Part shown: positions 39,831 through 49,808 of the stretch, piece after piece
Numbering within the stretch: the first letter of the stretch is position 1
Layout of the letters: the number at the start of each line of letters is the position of its first letter
From: Lentisphaerae bacterium ADurb.Bin242
GTDB lineage: Bacteria > Verrucomicrobiota > Lentisphaeria > Victivallales > UBA1829
Direction of reading: 5' to 3'
Length of the DNA: 52,265 nt
Assembly (NCBI GenBank): GCA_002069785.1
Contig: MWCA01000033.1
Location: 1 to 52,265 of the forward strand
Program-made: the position numbers and the translations under genes
The notes under the pieces: model-generated
Seen by the model: only the letters and a program-made list of their open reading frames with translations
What the model was told of the DNA's origin: nothing
Database searches by the model: none

Positions 39831-41675
39831 TCACTTCCCCAATGGAATCAGCAGCTGACATACAAATTCAAACGGGATCGTTTTTCCGTCCAGCATCGTC
39901 CGCCCGTAGTCCCGGCGGGAATCCACGACGAACATCACATCCCCCTGCGGTTCCGAAATCTCCATATTCACCTTCACCGTTCCGTTTTCCACCCGCAGCG
40001 GAACCGGAATCAGAATGATCGTATTTCCCGGGGAGGTATAACGGAGGCTTTTCCGGTTCACGGTCATCCGAAAACTGCCGCCTGTCCCGAACACAGGAAA
40101 CACCAGCAGGCCTTCCGTCGCTTTTACGGGATATTTCAAATGGAAGGTTTTTTCCAGCGTGAAGCTGTTTCCGGTTCCGGTCCAACCGCCCTTTGCGGAA
40201 GAAGAACTGTCCGTAACCAGCAGATATTTCCCGGCAGGCGCATTTTTCCACTCATACGGACATTCCTCCAGAATTGAGTTTACGCCGTCCGGACGCGTCA
40301 GACGGAGAACCCACGGTTCGTACGCGTAGACATACAGCGGCGACAGCGAATACACGATAAAAAGCGCGAACGCCGCCATGGCCCCGCGATGAATGGCGAC
40401 CCGGAGCGGAGCCCGGCGGAAAAGCTGTGCCAGATATACGCCTCCGCTGATACAGATCAGCGGCAGGACCGGCACCCGGAACCGCGCAAGAATATAAAAC
40501 ACAATGATCGAAAGCGCATACAGGGCGATGAAGCTCCAGAGCAGAAAAAACAATTTTCTCCGGAGAAAAAGCCTCTGGTAAAAACCGTTGAAAAAGCCCG
40601 CGATTCCGAGAAGAAGCAAAATCCCGGTGGGAAGGAACTTCAAATTCCGCATCAGGGAGCTTTTCGCCGCATTGGCTTCCGTGATGTTGTTCGGATAGTC
40701 TGTGGCGTCCCAGAACAGGATGAACTTCTGGAACTGCTGTTCCAGGAACGCGGCGGGCTCGTCCAGAAACCATTGCAGCATGCGTTTCGGAATGGAAATT
40801 TCCTTCTCGCGTTTCAGCCACATTTCATATGTTTTCGGATACGGGAGTTCCAGTCCGGCCGGAGCGCCCTCCGGATTGTTCCCGATCGCCAGGACCGCGT
40901 TCCCGGCGGTGGACGGACCGCTCAAATGTCCCAGACGGACGGAATTGTAGAGGGCGAACGGCAGTTGCGGAAGCACGACAAGAAACACAAGCATCGCCGT
41001 TCCCGCCAGAATCTGTTTCTTTCCCGCCGGCCATTCCCGGTAAAGGACGCAGAACAGCAGGACCGGCAGAAAGCACCAGGTGTTGCCGCGGGTCAGGATG
41101 GAGAGTCCCAGGACAAGACCGCAGAGGCTCCAGCCGGCAAGGGAAGGCTTCCGCCAGGTCCGGAGCGTGAGGTAGAACAGCAGGGTGATCCAGAATGCCT
41201 GAAGGACCTCCAGCAGGGCGTAGGGCGTGAAATAAACCAGAATTGCGGAGAAGGCACAGAGCAGGGCGCTCCAGACGGCGGCCCGGCGCCCGAGGATCAT
41301 CCCGGCGGACAGTCCGGCGAGGAGAACGGTGATTCCTCCGAGAAGCGACTGTGCCAGAATAAGAAGATACGGCGTCGTTGTTCCCAGGCGGCACAGCGGG
41401 AGGAATACGGCATAATAGAACGGCTGGTAGTAAAACAAAGCGGGCAGATTTCCGCGCAGGATGCCGTCGGCCAGATCCAGATACGTTTTCATATCCGTGA
41501 TGTTGGAGGGATTGCCGGCGGCGGGGTCGTTTGCCGCCAGTTCGCAGGAGACCGCCAGCCGGAGAAGGAAACCCAGGACCGCGATCAGGCACAGGAACAG
41601 AAAAACCGTCCCGCCCTTGCGGGAGGAACGGTTTGATTCCTGCTGTTTTTCCGCCTTGTTGCCGGAGTTCTTCAA
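39831..41675 (-). CDS. GT39/ArnT-like membrane glycosyltransferase
   Basis: A 614-residue protein with about ten to twelve membrane segments (for example VFLFLCLIAVLGFLLRLAV, SLLGGITVLLAGLSAGMIL). The first periplasmic loop contains NDPAAGNPSNITDMKTYLDL with an acidic residue expected in the active site of C-type glycosyltransferases; the Tyr/Pro-rich YYQPFYYAVFLPL and the LTRGNTWCFLPVL segment also fit. A soluble C-terminal domain of about 180 residues follows. It probably moves sugars from lipid carriers to envelope molecules. Its start overlaps the frr stop by four bases. Confidence 0.82.
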   Translation of the reverse strand: MKNSGNKAEKQQESNRSSRKGGTVFLFLCLIAVLGFLLRLAVSCELAANDPAAGNPSNITDMKTYLDLADGILRGNLPALFYYQPFYYAVFLPLCRLGTTTPYLLILAQSLLGGITVLLAGLSAGMILGRRAAVWSALLCAFSAILVYFTPYALLEVLQAFWITLLFYLTLRTWRKPSLAGWSLCGLVLGLSILTRGNTWCFLPVLLFCVLYREWPAGKKQILAGTAMLVFLVVLPQLPFALYNSVRLGHLSGPSTAGNAVLAIGNNPEGAPAGLELPYPKTYEMWLKREKEISIPKRMLQWFLDEPAAFLEQQFQKFILFWDATDYPNNITEANAAKSSLMRNLKFLPTGILLLLGIAGFFNGFYQRLFLRRKLFFLLWSFIALYALSIIVFYILARFRVPVLPLICISGGVYLAQLFRRAPLRVAIHRGAMAAFALFIVYSLSPLYVYAYEPWVLRLTRPDGVNSILEECPYEWKNAPAGKYLLVTDSSSSAKGGWTGTGNSFTLEKTFHLKYPVKATEGLLVFPVFGTGGSFRMTVNRKSLRYTSPGNTIILIPVPLRVENGTVKVNMEISEPQGDVMFVVDSRRDYGRTMLDGKTIPFEFVCQLLIPLGK

Positions 41676-42232
41676 ATCGTCATCAGCTCCTTTTCCTTGG
41701 CGGCGGCAATTTCTTCGAGCTTTGCGATATAGGAATCGGTCAGTTTCTGGACTCGTTCGAGGTGAGTTTTCAGTTCATCTTCGGTGATTTCGGCGTTTTT
41801 CTGGGCTTTTTTCAGAGCTTCGTTGCCGTCGCGGCGGACGTTGCGGATCTCGATTTTCGAGTTTTCCACATGGGCTTTGACCTGCTTGACAAGCGCGGTC
41901 CGGCGCTCCTCGCTGAGCGGAGGAATGGGAAGGCGAATCACTTTGCCGTCGCTGACCGGGGAGATTCCGAGGGGAGAAGCGAGGATGGCTTTTTCGATGG
42001 CCTTGACCGCACTCTGATCCCATGGCTGGATGGTGATGAGGCGCGAATCGGGCGTCGCCAGTCCGGCAATGTCGCGCAGCCGCGTGTTGGTGCCGTAATA
42101 TTCGACCATGATGTTTTCCACCAGGCTGGTGGACGCCTTGCCCGTGCGGATGCCGGCAAATTCGACTTTCATGGCTTCTTCGGCGTTCATCATTCTTTCT
42201 TCAATTTCATCAAATAAATCATTGATTGCCAT
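41672..42232 (-). CDS. frr: Ribosome recycling factor
   Basis: A 186-residue protein with the full RRF pattern: FAGIRTGKASTSLVENIMVE, YGTNTRLRDIAGLATPDSRL, PWDQSAVKAIEKAI, IRLPIPPLSEERRTALVKQV and IRNVRRDGNEALKKAQK. It splits ribosomes after termination together with EF-G. AAAGGAG lies 9 bases before the ATG. It follows pyrH, the common bacterial order. Its stop overlaps the glycosyltransferase start by four bases, an unusual partner for frr. Confidence 0.97.
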   Translation of the reverse strand: MAINDLFDEIEERMMNAEEAMKVEFAGIRTGKASTSLVENIMVEYYGTNTRLRDIAGLATPDSRLITIQPWDQSAVKAIEKAILASPLGISPVSDGKVIRLPIPPLSEERRTALVKQVKAHVENSKIEIRNVRRDGNEALKKAQKNAEITEDELKTHLERVQKLTDSYIAKLEEIAAAKEKELMTI

Positions 42233-42304
42233 TTTGAATGTCTCCTTTGTTTGATCTGTTCTTGAAATTTACACCGTTTTTTTGATTTGACAAGCCGGAA
42301 TCAT

Positions 42305-43027
42305 TCAACGAACTACGGTCCCGACGGAATAATCGCCGGAAAGCACCTTGACAAGGGCCCCTTTTTCCGAAAAATTGAATACGATGATGTGAAGATGGTT
42401 GTCGGCGCACAGCGAGAAGGCGGCGGAGTCCATGATCCCGTAACGCCCGGCCACGGCTTCCTCGAACGAAAGCGTCTCGAATTTTTTCGCAGACGGATCT
42501 TTCATGGGGTCCGCCGTATAGATTCCGTTGACCTTCGTGGCCTTCATCACCGCCTGGCAGTCCGTTTCCAGCGCCCGGAGCGCCGCCGTGGTGTCGGTCG
42601 TGAAGTAGGGGGAGCCCGTTCCGCACGCGAAGATCACCAGTTTGCCTCCGGAAAGCTCCTCCATGGCGCGGGCGCGGCTGAATCGTTCGGCAAAGGGCTC
42701 CATGGCCACGGCGGAATGGACCGTGCACGGGACGCCCGCCGACTGGAAGGCATCTTTCAGGCACAAGGAGTTCATGGCGGTGGCCAGCATGCCCATGTAA
42801 TCGGCCGTGACCCGGTCCATGCCTTTTCTGGAACCGGCGAGTCCGCGCCAGAGGTTTCCGGCTCCCACGACCAGTGCGATTTCCACTCCCATGTCCAGCG
42901 CTTCCTTCACCCGCTCGACCACGGATGCGACCGCGTCGGAACAGTATCCCTGCGCCTGATTTCCTTTCAGGGCCTCGCCGCTGATTTTCAGGAGCACACG
43001 TTTATAAAGCAATTTTGACTTTGACAT
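42305..43027 (-). CDS. pyrH: UMP kinase
   Basis: A 240-residue amino-acid-kinase fold enzyme. Motifs are VLLKISGEALKG, EIALVVGAGNLWRG, DYMGMLATAMNSL, FACGTGSPYFTTDTTAALRA and KVNGIYTADPMKDPSAKKFE. It makes UDP from UMP, the first phosphorylation in pyrimidine nucleotide supply. It lies 72 bases upstream of frr on the same strand. tsf and rpsB, which often precede it, are not here; the divergent creD follows instead. Confidence 0.97.
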   Translation of the reverse strand: MSKSKLLYKRVLLKISGEALKGNQAQGYCSDAVASVVERVKEALDMGVEIALVVGAGNLWRGLAGSRKGMDRVTADYMGMLATAMNSLCLKDAFQSAGVPCTVHSAVAMEPFAERFSRARAMEELSGGKLVIFACGTGSPYFTTDTTAALRALETDCQAVMKATKVNGIYTADPMKDPSAKKFETLSFEEAVAGRYGIMDSAAFSLCADNHLHIIVFNFSEKGALVKVLSGDYSVGTVVR

Positions 43028-43214
43028 GATCCAACCCTTTCCTGATGTCCGGTAAAATAACGCTCAAACCCGATTTCGTAAAGAGCCAAAACGTTATTTT
43101 TTATCTTTTTTTTGGAGACCGGCTTGTTTTTTCCTTTCAAACATCTACCTTACCTTCACAAGAACACCATCCGCGGCAGGCGAATTCATCCAGATACAAA
43201 TCGGGGGGATAAAA

Positions 43215-44513
43215 ATGTTTGAGAATTTTTCCGGCGTCGTCTCGAAAATCCGCAATTCCATCACGTTGAAAATTGTCCTGATCGCATTCATCATCCTGGT
43301 GCTCCAGGTCCCCGTCCTGATGGTGTACGGGCTGATCGCGGACCGGCAGCGCTCCCAGAATACCGCGATTTCGGACGTCACGTCCAAATGGGGAAAGACG
43401 CAGCTGGTTTCCGGTCCCTACATGATCTTTCCCGCCGTCCGGAAAATCGATGAAAAAAAGAAGGAAAACACCGCTGTTTACCTGCTTCCTTCCACCTTGA
43501 AGATTCAGGGAGAAGTCACCCCGCAGATTCGTTACCGGGGCATCTACCAGGTGGTGCTCTACAGCGCGGAACTCAAGATCACCGGCCGGTTCGACTATGA
43601 CTTTCCCGCCGCGGCTCCGGACAATCCCGAGAAAATCTTTCTGAACGATGCGGTTTTCGCGCTCGGAATCAGCGATATTATCGGAATCCGCAAATACACG
43701 GTCAAGATCAACGGAACGGAAGTCGCCCCGCGCTCCGGCATTCCGGACCGGCGGATCGCCGAGTCGGGAATCCATATACCCCTGCCGCTGACGGCGTCCA
43801 AAGGGGAAATCGAGTTCGAAATCTCCATCCTGCTGAACGGCAGCACCGGGCTGGAATTCCTGCCGCTTGGACAGCAGACCTCCGTCCAGCTTGGTTCTTC
43901 CTGGGCGGATCCCAGTTTCTGCGGATCGATCCTGCCGACGAACCACTACATCGCCCGGAATGAGTTCCGCGCCGAATGGAACACCACCTCGCTCAACCGC
44001 AATTATCCGCAGCAGTGGATCGGCTCGGCCTATTCGACGAAAAACTCCAGCTTCGGAGTGGAGTTCAAGCTCCTGACCAGCCTGTATACCCAGGTCCACC
44101 GCGCCATCAATTACGCGGCCCTGTTCATGGTCTTCATCATGATGGCTTATCTGATCGGCGAACGGGCCGCGAAAGTCTGGATGCACCCGCTCCAGTATTT
44201 CCTGTGCGGATGCGCCATCGTGCTGTTCTACAGCATTCTGCTGTCCGTCGGAGAGCATCTGCCGTTCCACTGGGCCTATGCCATCGCCGCGGTCTCCGTC
44301 ACATTGCTGACCGCATTCTACTGCAAGGCCATCTTCCGGAAAAACAAAGTGGCCGTCTGTGAAGGCATCGCGATGTTTTTCGCCTACGGGATCATCTTCC
44401 TTCTGCTGAAACTGGAAACGTATGCGCTTCTGGTCGGCAGCGCGGTCCTCTTCGTGCTTCTGGCGGTGCTCATGGCCGTCACCGCGAACGTCAACAAGGA
44501 AAAAGCACCCTGA
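43215..44513 (+). CDS. creD: Inner-membrane protein CreD
   Basis: A 432-residue protein. It starts with a membrane anchor (ITLKIVLIAFIILVLQVPVL), then the CreD-typical IADRQRSQNTAISDVTSKWG and GPYMIFP, a large periplasmic beta-domain, and a C-terminal block of five or six membrane segments (YAALFMVFIMMAYLIGERAA and onward). CreD links to cell-envelope stress and beta-lactam response in other bacteria. No creBC pair is seen here. GGGGGG-rich leader precedes the ATG. A CCCGGG-cgttttt-CCCGGG hairpin follows the stop (44515-44533). Confidence 0.92.
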   Translation: MFENFSGVVSKIRNSITLKIVLIAFIILVLQVPVLMVYGLIADRQRSQNTAISDVTSKWGKTQLVSGPYMIFPAVRKIDEKKKENTAVYLLPSTLKIQGEVTPQIRYRGIYQVVLYSAELKITGRFDYDFPAAAPDNPEKIFLNDAVFALGISDIIGIRKYTVKINGTEVAPRSGIPDRRIAESGIHIPLPLTASKGEIEFEISILLNGSTGLEFLPLGQQTSVQLGSSWADPSFCGSILPTNHYIARNEFRAEWNTTSLNRNYPQQWIGSAYSTKNSSFGVEFKLLTSLYTQVHRAINYAALFMVFIMMAYLIGERAAKVWMHPLQYFLCGCAIVLFYSILLSVGEHLPFHWAYAIAAVSVTLLTAFYCKAIFRKNKVAVCEGIAMFFAYGIIFLLLKLETYALLVGSAVLFVLLAVLMAVTANVNKEKAP

Positions 44514-44577
44514 ACCCGGGCGTTTTTCCCGGGAGAAGAAAAGAAACTTTTTCCGAGGACCTGGAGAGACGGAAGGA

Positions 44578-45615
44578 TCAGCCGAGATCCATGGTCATTT
44601 CGTCCATTCCCTGAAGGACGATGCCCGTTCCGTTCGCCACCGCTTTGAGGGGATCGTCGGCGACGGTCACGAAAAGGCCGGTCTCCTCGGAAATAAGACG
44701 CGCCAGGCCGCGGAGCAGAGCGCCGCCGCCGGCCAGCATGATGCCGTGGTCGATCAGGTCGGAGGCCAGCTCGGGCGGGCATTTTTCGAGGGTGTTCCGG
44801 ACCGCCAGGACAATGCTGGTGACCGGTTCCTGAATCGCCGTGCGGATTTCACGGGAGGAAACTTTGATGGTTTTCGGCAGTCCTGAAACGAGGTCCAGCC
44901 CCTTGACTTCCGCAAAGGTGTCCGTGGCTTCGTCCGGATAGGCGCTGCCGATCTTGATTTTGATGTCTTCGGCGGTGCGGTCGCCGATCGTGAGGTTGTA
45001 AACCCGTTTCATGTGCTGGACGATCGACTGGTCCATGGTGTCGCCTCCGGCGCGCACGCTGCGGGCTTCCACGATGCCGGACAGGGAGATGACGGCTACT
45101 TCCGTGGTGCCGCCGCCGATGTCGACGATCATGCTGCCGGTGGGCTCGGAAACGGGAAGTCCGACGCCGATTGCCGCCGCCATGGGCTCTTCGATCAGGA
45201 AGATTTCACTGGCTCCGGCACGTTCGGCGCTGTCCTTGACCGCACGGGTCTCCACTTCGGTAATGCCGGAGGGAACGGCGACGAGGATGCGGGGTTTGAT
45301 CAGACGGCGCCGGGCGGGCACCCGCGCCTTGGCTTTCTGAATAAAGGAACGGAGCATGAATTCGGTCACTTTGAGGTCCGCGATCACGCCGACTTTCATC
45401 GGGCGCACGGCGCGGATTCCCATGGGAGTCCGGCCCAGCATCTTCTTGGCTTCTTCTCCAACGGCAAGGGGTTCCTTGTCCTTCTCGCGGATCGCCACCA
45501 CGGACGGTTCGGAGAGAACGATTCCCTGATCCTTGACATACACCAGACAGTTTGCAGTACCGAGGTCGATTCCTATGTCGCTTGAAAAAAATCTGGCCAA
45601 TTTTTGAAGAAGCAT
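44578..45615 (-). CDS. mreB: Rod-shape protein MreB
   Basis: A 345-residue actin homologue. Seen are the phosphate-1 loop GIDLGTANCLVYVKDQG, the LIEEPMAAAIGVGLPVSEPT region, phosphate-2 MIVDIGGGTTEVAVISL, and the C-terminal LAGGGALLRGLARLI. It forms filaments that guide wall synthesis along the cell. I prefer the ATG at 45615 (GGGAG 8 bases before) to the GTG two codons earlier. No mreC follows in the window; the downstream gene is the convergent creD. Confidence 0.97.
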   Translation of the reverse strand: MLLQKLARFFSSDIGIDLGTANCLVYVKDQGIVLSEPSVVAIREKDKEPLAVGEEAKKMLGRTPMGIRAVRPMKVGVIADLKVTEFMLRSFIQKAKARVPARRRLIKPRILVAVPSGITEVETRAVKDSAERAGASEIFLIEEPMAAAIGVGLPVSEPTGSMIVDIGGGTTEVAVISLSGIVEARSVRAGGDTMDQSIVQHMKRVYNLTIGDRTAEDIKIKIGSAYPDEATDTFAEVKGLDLVSGLPKTIKVSSREIRTAIQEPVTSIVLAVRNTLEKCPPELASDLIDHGIMLAGGGALLRGLARLISEETGLFVTVADDPLKAVANGTGIVLQGMDEMTMDLG

Positions 45616-45697
45616 GTCCACTACTCCCTTTTGTTCGCTTTAATCTATCCTGTTTTCCGGGAAATACAAAGCCCGGACGGCAAAAATCGTGCAAAAA

Positions 45698-46966
45698 TCA
45701 GCTTTTCAGGCGACTGGGAACGAACGTATGACGCACCATGTCGTCGAAATCTTCCCGGGCACGGATTAAAGTCACTTCGGATTCGTTCACAAGAACTTCC
45801 GCGGGACGGAGACGTCCATTGTACTGATAACTCATCCCGAATCCATAGGCGCCGGCGTTTTCGACCACAATCAGGTCTCCTTCCGCAATGCTTTCGGGGA
45901 GGTCGCGCTCCTTGACCCAGAAATCGGTGTTTTCGCAGAGCTGTCCGCAGAGGCCGATGGAGGCCCGGGGAGTGTTCTCCTTGCCGTCCACGTAGATGTG
46001 ATGATACGAGCTGTACATCGCCGGACGCGCCAGCGTGTTCATCCCGACGTCCGTTCCCGCGATCTTCTTGTAGGACTCTTTGATGGAGTGGACGCGTCCG
46101 ATGATCCAGCCGGCGTTGCCGACGAAGTAGCGGGCGGGCTCCATTTTCAACTGAGGGGGCTTCATGCCGTATTCCTTCGCCTTGTCGCGGAACATTTTGG
46201 CGGTCAGGGACGCGGCCGTGTCGAGGTCCAGGCCGGATTCGTCCGGCTTGTAGGGGATGCCGAGTCCGCCGCCCAGATCGATGAATTCAAAGTCGATTCC
46301 GAGCGTCCGGGCGGTCTTCCCGATGATATCCATCAGAAGCCCCGTCACGAAGGGGAAGTATTCCGCGTCCGTGACGCACGAACCGGTCATCATGTGCGCG
46401 CCGAAACGCTTGATGCCGGCTTCCCTGGCCATGCGGTAGGCGTCGAGGACCTTGTCGGGATGAGTTCCGAACTTGGCGTTCGGCCCGGCGTTGGTCACAT
46501 ATTCGCCGACATTGCTCTTGCCGTATCCGGGATTGACCCGGAAGGAAAGTATTTCGGGCTTGCCGGACTTCAGCAGCCGGGGAAGGAGGGAAATGTCGTC
46601 GAGATTGAAGATCACGCCGCTTTCGAGACCCTGCCGGATATCGCTGTCGGAGAGGAAGTTCCCGCTGAACATGACGTTTTCGCCGCCGAGTCCCACATGC
46701 TTGGCCAGAAGAATTTCGTTGACGCTCGCGGCGTCCACGCCGGCGCCTTCCTGACGGAGGATGTTCACGATGGCCGGATTGTTGCAGGCCTTGACCGCGT
46801 AGAACATCTTGAAATCGGGATAATATTTGGTGAATGCGTTGTTGACGCGCCGGAAATTCTTCCGGATCTTCTGTTCGTCATATACGTAAACCGGCGTCCC
46901 GAACCGGGCCGCGATTTCCTCGACCGTCACTTCGCCGATGGCTATCTTGTCGCCTATGAACTTCAC
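45698..46966 (-). CDS. lysA: Diaminopimelate decarboxylase
   Basis: A 422-residue PLP enzyme of the alanine-racemase-like fold. KMFYAVKACNNPAIVNIL carries the PLP-binding Lys, and VDAASVNEILLAKHVGLGGE, VNPGYGKSNVG, FIDLGGGLGIPYK and the late CGQLCENTDF and VVENAGAYGFGMSYQYNGR complete the active site. It makes lysine from meso-diaminopimelate. The start is the GTG at 46966, six bases after AGGAGA; an in-frame ATG at 46990 overlaps the ribosome site. A HMMTGS replaces the more usual HIGSQ, so substrate range might differ a little. Confidence 0.92.
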   Translation of the reverse strand: MKFIGDKIAIGEVTVEEIAARFGTPVYVYDEQKIRKNFRRVNNAFTKYYPDFKMFYAVKACNNPAIVNILRQEGAGVDAASVNEILLAKHVGLGGENVMFSGNFLSDSDIRQGLESGVIFNLDDISLLPRLLKSGKPEILSFRVNPGYGKSNVGEYVTNAGPNAKFGTHPDKVLDAYRMAREAGIKRFGAHMMTGSCVTDAEYFPFVTGLLMDIIGKTARTLGIDFEFIDLGGGLGIPYKPDESGLDLDTAASLTAKMFRDKAKEYGMKPPQLKMEPARYFVGNAGWIIGRVHSIKESYKKIAGTDVGMNTLARPAMYSSYHHIYVDGKENTPRASIGLCGQLCENTDFWVKERDLPESIAEGDLIVVENAGAYGFGMSYQYNGRLRPAEVLVNESEVTLIRAREDFDDMVRHTFVPSRLKS

Positions 46967-47051
46967 GTTGCATCTCCTTGTTGTTTCCATTTCATAACAT
47001 GCGGTAATCTGCCACAAAAACGCTTATATTTCAACTCCTCATGGCAAAAAA

Positions 47052-49319
47052 TCAGAAGATTCTTTCAAAGAAAGAGCGTTTCCCGGACGGGATTTCCAGT
47101 TTTCTGTAATATTTCAGCACGTGATTGGAAGGCCCGCCCTCCGCGACGATCCCGGAGCTTTGCGACTCCCTTCCATCCGTTCCCGGACGATAGCGGAAAA
47201 CCGCGATACGCCCCTTGCCGTCCGGACAATACTTCCGGATTTCCCGGAGCGGGATTTCCAGAAGAATCTTCCAGGTTTTGTCCTGCATGTTGGTCCAGGA
47301 GCCACAGTTGATCGGAAGCGTGATCTCACGGAATCCGGAGCCCATCTGTTCCAGAATCTGGAAACGAGTCCCGGAATGGACTCCGATCTGAAGATACGGA
47401 GCGTTTTTATCGGAATGGGCGAACATGACCTCGAAACAGTCGTCGGAAAACACGGATGAAGTCTTCTCGTGCGGAGTATATTTCGTCTGAAGCGACTTGA
47501 TGTTTTCTTCCTGTGCAAACAATTCCACATAAAGATATTGCGAATCCGCGGCAAAGCGGACTTCGCTTTTCTGGAAATCCGTGGCATACGCCATCCGGGG
47601 GAACAACGGCAGTTTCTGCCCGTAACGGTCGAAGGAATACCTGCCGGCCGTTTCCGGCAGGAGCGGAACCACGATGGTTTCAGGCAATTCCCTGTACCTT
47701 TCCATGACCTTGTTGAATTCCGCAGTGCGGGCGCGGAATTTTTCCGCATCCGCCCGCAGCCTCATGAAGTTGTCATAGACCGGCTGGAACCAGTATTTGT
47801 CCGTGACTTTCTTTGCGGCGGCCTCGAGCAGTTCGGCCGGCTTGTCCAGATTCTGTGCGGAATACTGCCCGGTCAGGGGATTGATCCAGTCGGAATGCTC
47901 GCCCCGGATTTTCTGCATGACGCTATAGAATTCAGCCATTTCCTTTCCGGCTCCGGGGTAGGCCAGATCGCAGAAATTGCGTACTTCCCGGTCGAGGTCC
48001 AGATCGGGGTTGAAAAGCGCTTTGGCCTGAATGGAATTGGTCAGGACGCAGCAGGCATAATGGACTTTGAAACGGTACATGGAACCGTCGGAAACCAGCA
48101 TGCCGTTGGTTTTGTCCTTCATTTCCCGCAGCATTTGGACGATTTCACCCTGATTGCAGATGAGGTAATCCTTCATGGCGGGCAGGCGCGGATACCCGCG
48201 GATCACCGTTCTGGCTCCGGCCTTTTTCCACGCCTCGAACAGGGGGATGTTTCCGGAATAATCCTTCCGGTACGGATACCCGGTTTCAACGGCCGCGGTG
48301 AAATGCGGCTCCAGCGTGACTCCCTTCGGCGGATGGTTGTAGGAGTTTCCTTTTTCCTGGGTGTAGAAATTCATTTCGGGATAGGCCTGGCGGACGGCTT
48401 TGGCAACCCGGTTGACGAAGGTGTAGACATAGTCGCTGCCGTCGGCGGATTTGCGGCAGTTTTCACACTCGCAGGGCTGGATGGGGGCGTCGCTTCCGAG
48501 GACCCGGACAGTATGGACGTCCCCGCGCCTCCGGATTTCGGCAAGGATGTCGGTCGTAATGATTTCAAAGACTTCCGGATTGCTCAGGCAGGGGACGTGG
48601 TAAGGGTAGCTCTTATTTACGCGTTTCCCGCCGAAAAGGGCGAAGAGCCCGGGACGCTCCGCAAAACGCTTGTCCCAGCGGTTCAGGGTCTGGTAGTTCA
48701 GGTTCGGAGCCGCCCACAGGGGAACGGAGCAGAGGCGCTGTTTGTAGAAACGGAGCAGATCCGTGCGGGGAAGGGTGTCGTTGTGGACTACAAAGCCGCG
48801 GATGTCATACGCGGGTTTCGGAAGGTCTTCCGGAGGCAGGGCAAGCGGCGGGTTGAGAGGGAGTTTTTCTCCTTTCGGACCCGGGGCGAAAAAAGCCGCA
48901 CCCGCGTATTTCTCCAGAAAATAATAGACGCCCAGCAGGGTTCCCGTCCTGCCGGAAAGGGCCCACGGATCGATATCCCTGTCGTCCGTGCCGGAAAGAA
49001 GAATGCAGTCGTTCCGGGTGAAAACGCCGAATTCGCCGGGATAGTCGCCGAGCGCGGGAAGAGTTGTGAATCCCGCCCGGATCGCCTCGGCCGGAAATCC
49101 GATCAGGAATGTCAGCGAAGCGGGGGTTTTCCCATTGAGCCGGATCGGTTCCGTATACATTTTTTCGAGATAGTTTTTCAGTTCCTCCGCGGCGGTCTTT
49201 TGAACCCTGGCGGCATTGTCGGGAAGAACGATCCGGTAGTTGAGGCGCTTTTCCAGAACGACGTCTCCGAATAGCGCGGCGGAGGACAGGAATACCGCCA
49301 GAATCAGATGAAATTTCAT
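47052..49319 (-). CDS. Secreted DUF4838 glycoside-hydrolase-like protein with CBM9-like domain
   Basis: A 755-residue exported protein. A signal peptide (MKFHLILAVFLSSAALFG) is followed by a small N-terminal domain of the alpha-glucuronidase type (AAEELKNYLEKMYTEPIRLN), then the DUF4838 core (LGVYYFLEKYAGAAFFAPGP, GSDAPIQPCECENCRKSADG, ETGYPYRKDYSG), and a CBM9/DOMON-like C-terminal domain (SDDCFEVMFAHSDKNAPY, WKILLEIPLREI). Such proteins are greatly expanded in Lentisphaerota and are thought to act on plant or host glycans. GGAGAG precedes the ATG. It is transcribed alone. Confidence 0.88.
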   Translation of the reverse strand: MKFHLILAVFLSSAALFGDVVLEKRLNYRIVLPDNAARVQKTAAEELKNYLEKMYTEPIRLNGKTPASLTFLIGFPAEAIRAGFTTLPALGDYPGEFGVFTRNDCILLSGTDDRDIDPWALSGRTGTLLGVYYFLEKYAGAAFFAPGPKGEKLPLNPPLALPPEDLPKPAYDIRGFVVHNDTLPRTDLLRFYKQRLCSVPLWAAPNLNYQTLNRWDKRFAERPGLFALFGGKRVNKSYPYHVPCLSNPEVFEIITTDILAEIRRRGDVHTVRVLGSDAPIQPCECENCRKSADGSDYVYTFVNRVAKAVRQAYPEMNFYTQEKGNSYNHPPKGVTLEPHFTAAVETGYPYRKDYSGNIPLFEAWKKAGARTVIRGYPRLPAMKDYLICNQGEIVQMLREMKDKTNGMLVSDGSMYRFKVHYACCVLTNSIQAKALFNPDLDLDREVRNFCDLAYPGAGKEMAEFYSVMQKIRGEHSDWINPLTGQYSAQNLDKPAELLEAAAKKVTDKYWFQPVYDNFMRLRADAEKFRARTAEFNKVMERYRELPETIVVPLLPETAGRYSFDRYGQKLPLFPRMAYATDFQKSEVRFAADSQYLYVELFAQEENIKSLQTKYTPHEKTSSVFSDDCFEVMFAHSDKNAPYLQIGVHSGTRFQILEQMGSGFREITLPINCGSWTNMQDKTWKILLEIPLREIRKYCPDGKGRIAVFRYRPGTDGRESQSSGIVAEGGPSNHVLKYYRKLEIPSGKRSFFERIF

Positions 49320-49476
49320 GTTTTTCTCTCCAGGCAGAGGTTGTTTTTTCAAAGAATTACGATAATCTTGCACAAAACAGGCGGATTGTCAATCTTTTTT
49401 CGTGAAAAAGCCGGAGCGGAGTGTATATTGTCGTGTCATGTTGCAACCGTTCCATTGTTCAAGAGGGAGGATTTTT

Positions 49477-49794
49477 ATGCAGTATCACAAGATCGAAGTG
49501 TATGTCCCGGCTTCCCACGCGAAAGCGCTCAAGCAAGCCATGTTCGACGCCGGCGCCGGAAAGCTCGGCAATTATGACCGCTGCTGTTTCCAAACCCGCG
49601 GGACCGGACAATTCCGCCCGCTGGAAGGTGCCGTGCCTTTTCTCGGCTCCACGGGAGAAGAGGAAACGGTCGGGGAGTGGAAGCTGGAAATGATCTGTGC
49701 GGACGACAAGCTTTCCGCCGTGATCCGGGCGCTGCGTTCCGCGCATCCGTATGAAACGCCCGCGTTCCAGCACTGGAGCGTGGAGATTCAGTAA
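49477..49794 (+). CDS. NIF3/YqfO-like PII-fold protein
   Basis: A 105-residue protein similar to the stand-alone or inserted domain of NIF3-family YqfO: YHKIEVYVPASHAKALKQAM, LGNYDRCCFQTRGTGQFRPL and a C-terminal HPYETPAFQHW. The fold is PII/CutA-like and often trimeric; the role is uncertain. The ATG at 49477 follows GGGAGG; the longer frame to 49402 has no such site. A TATATT at about 49422 may belong to its promoter. No NIF3 main domain is encoded next to it. Confidence 0.88.
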   Translation: MQYHKIEVYVPASHAKALKQAMFDAGAGKLGNYDRCCFQTRGTGQFRPLEGAVPFLGSTGEEETVGEWKLEMICADDKLSAVIRALRSAHPYETPAFQHWSVEIQ

Positions 49795-49808
49795 TAAAAG
49801 GCCGGGAT

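Noticed and set aside
47469..49274. Rightward frame opposite the DUF4838 gene
   Set aside because: The leftward gene has a signal peptide and domains; the opposite frame has neither.
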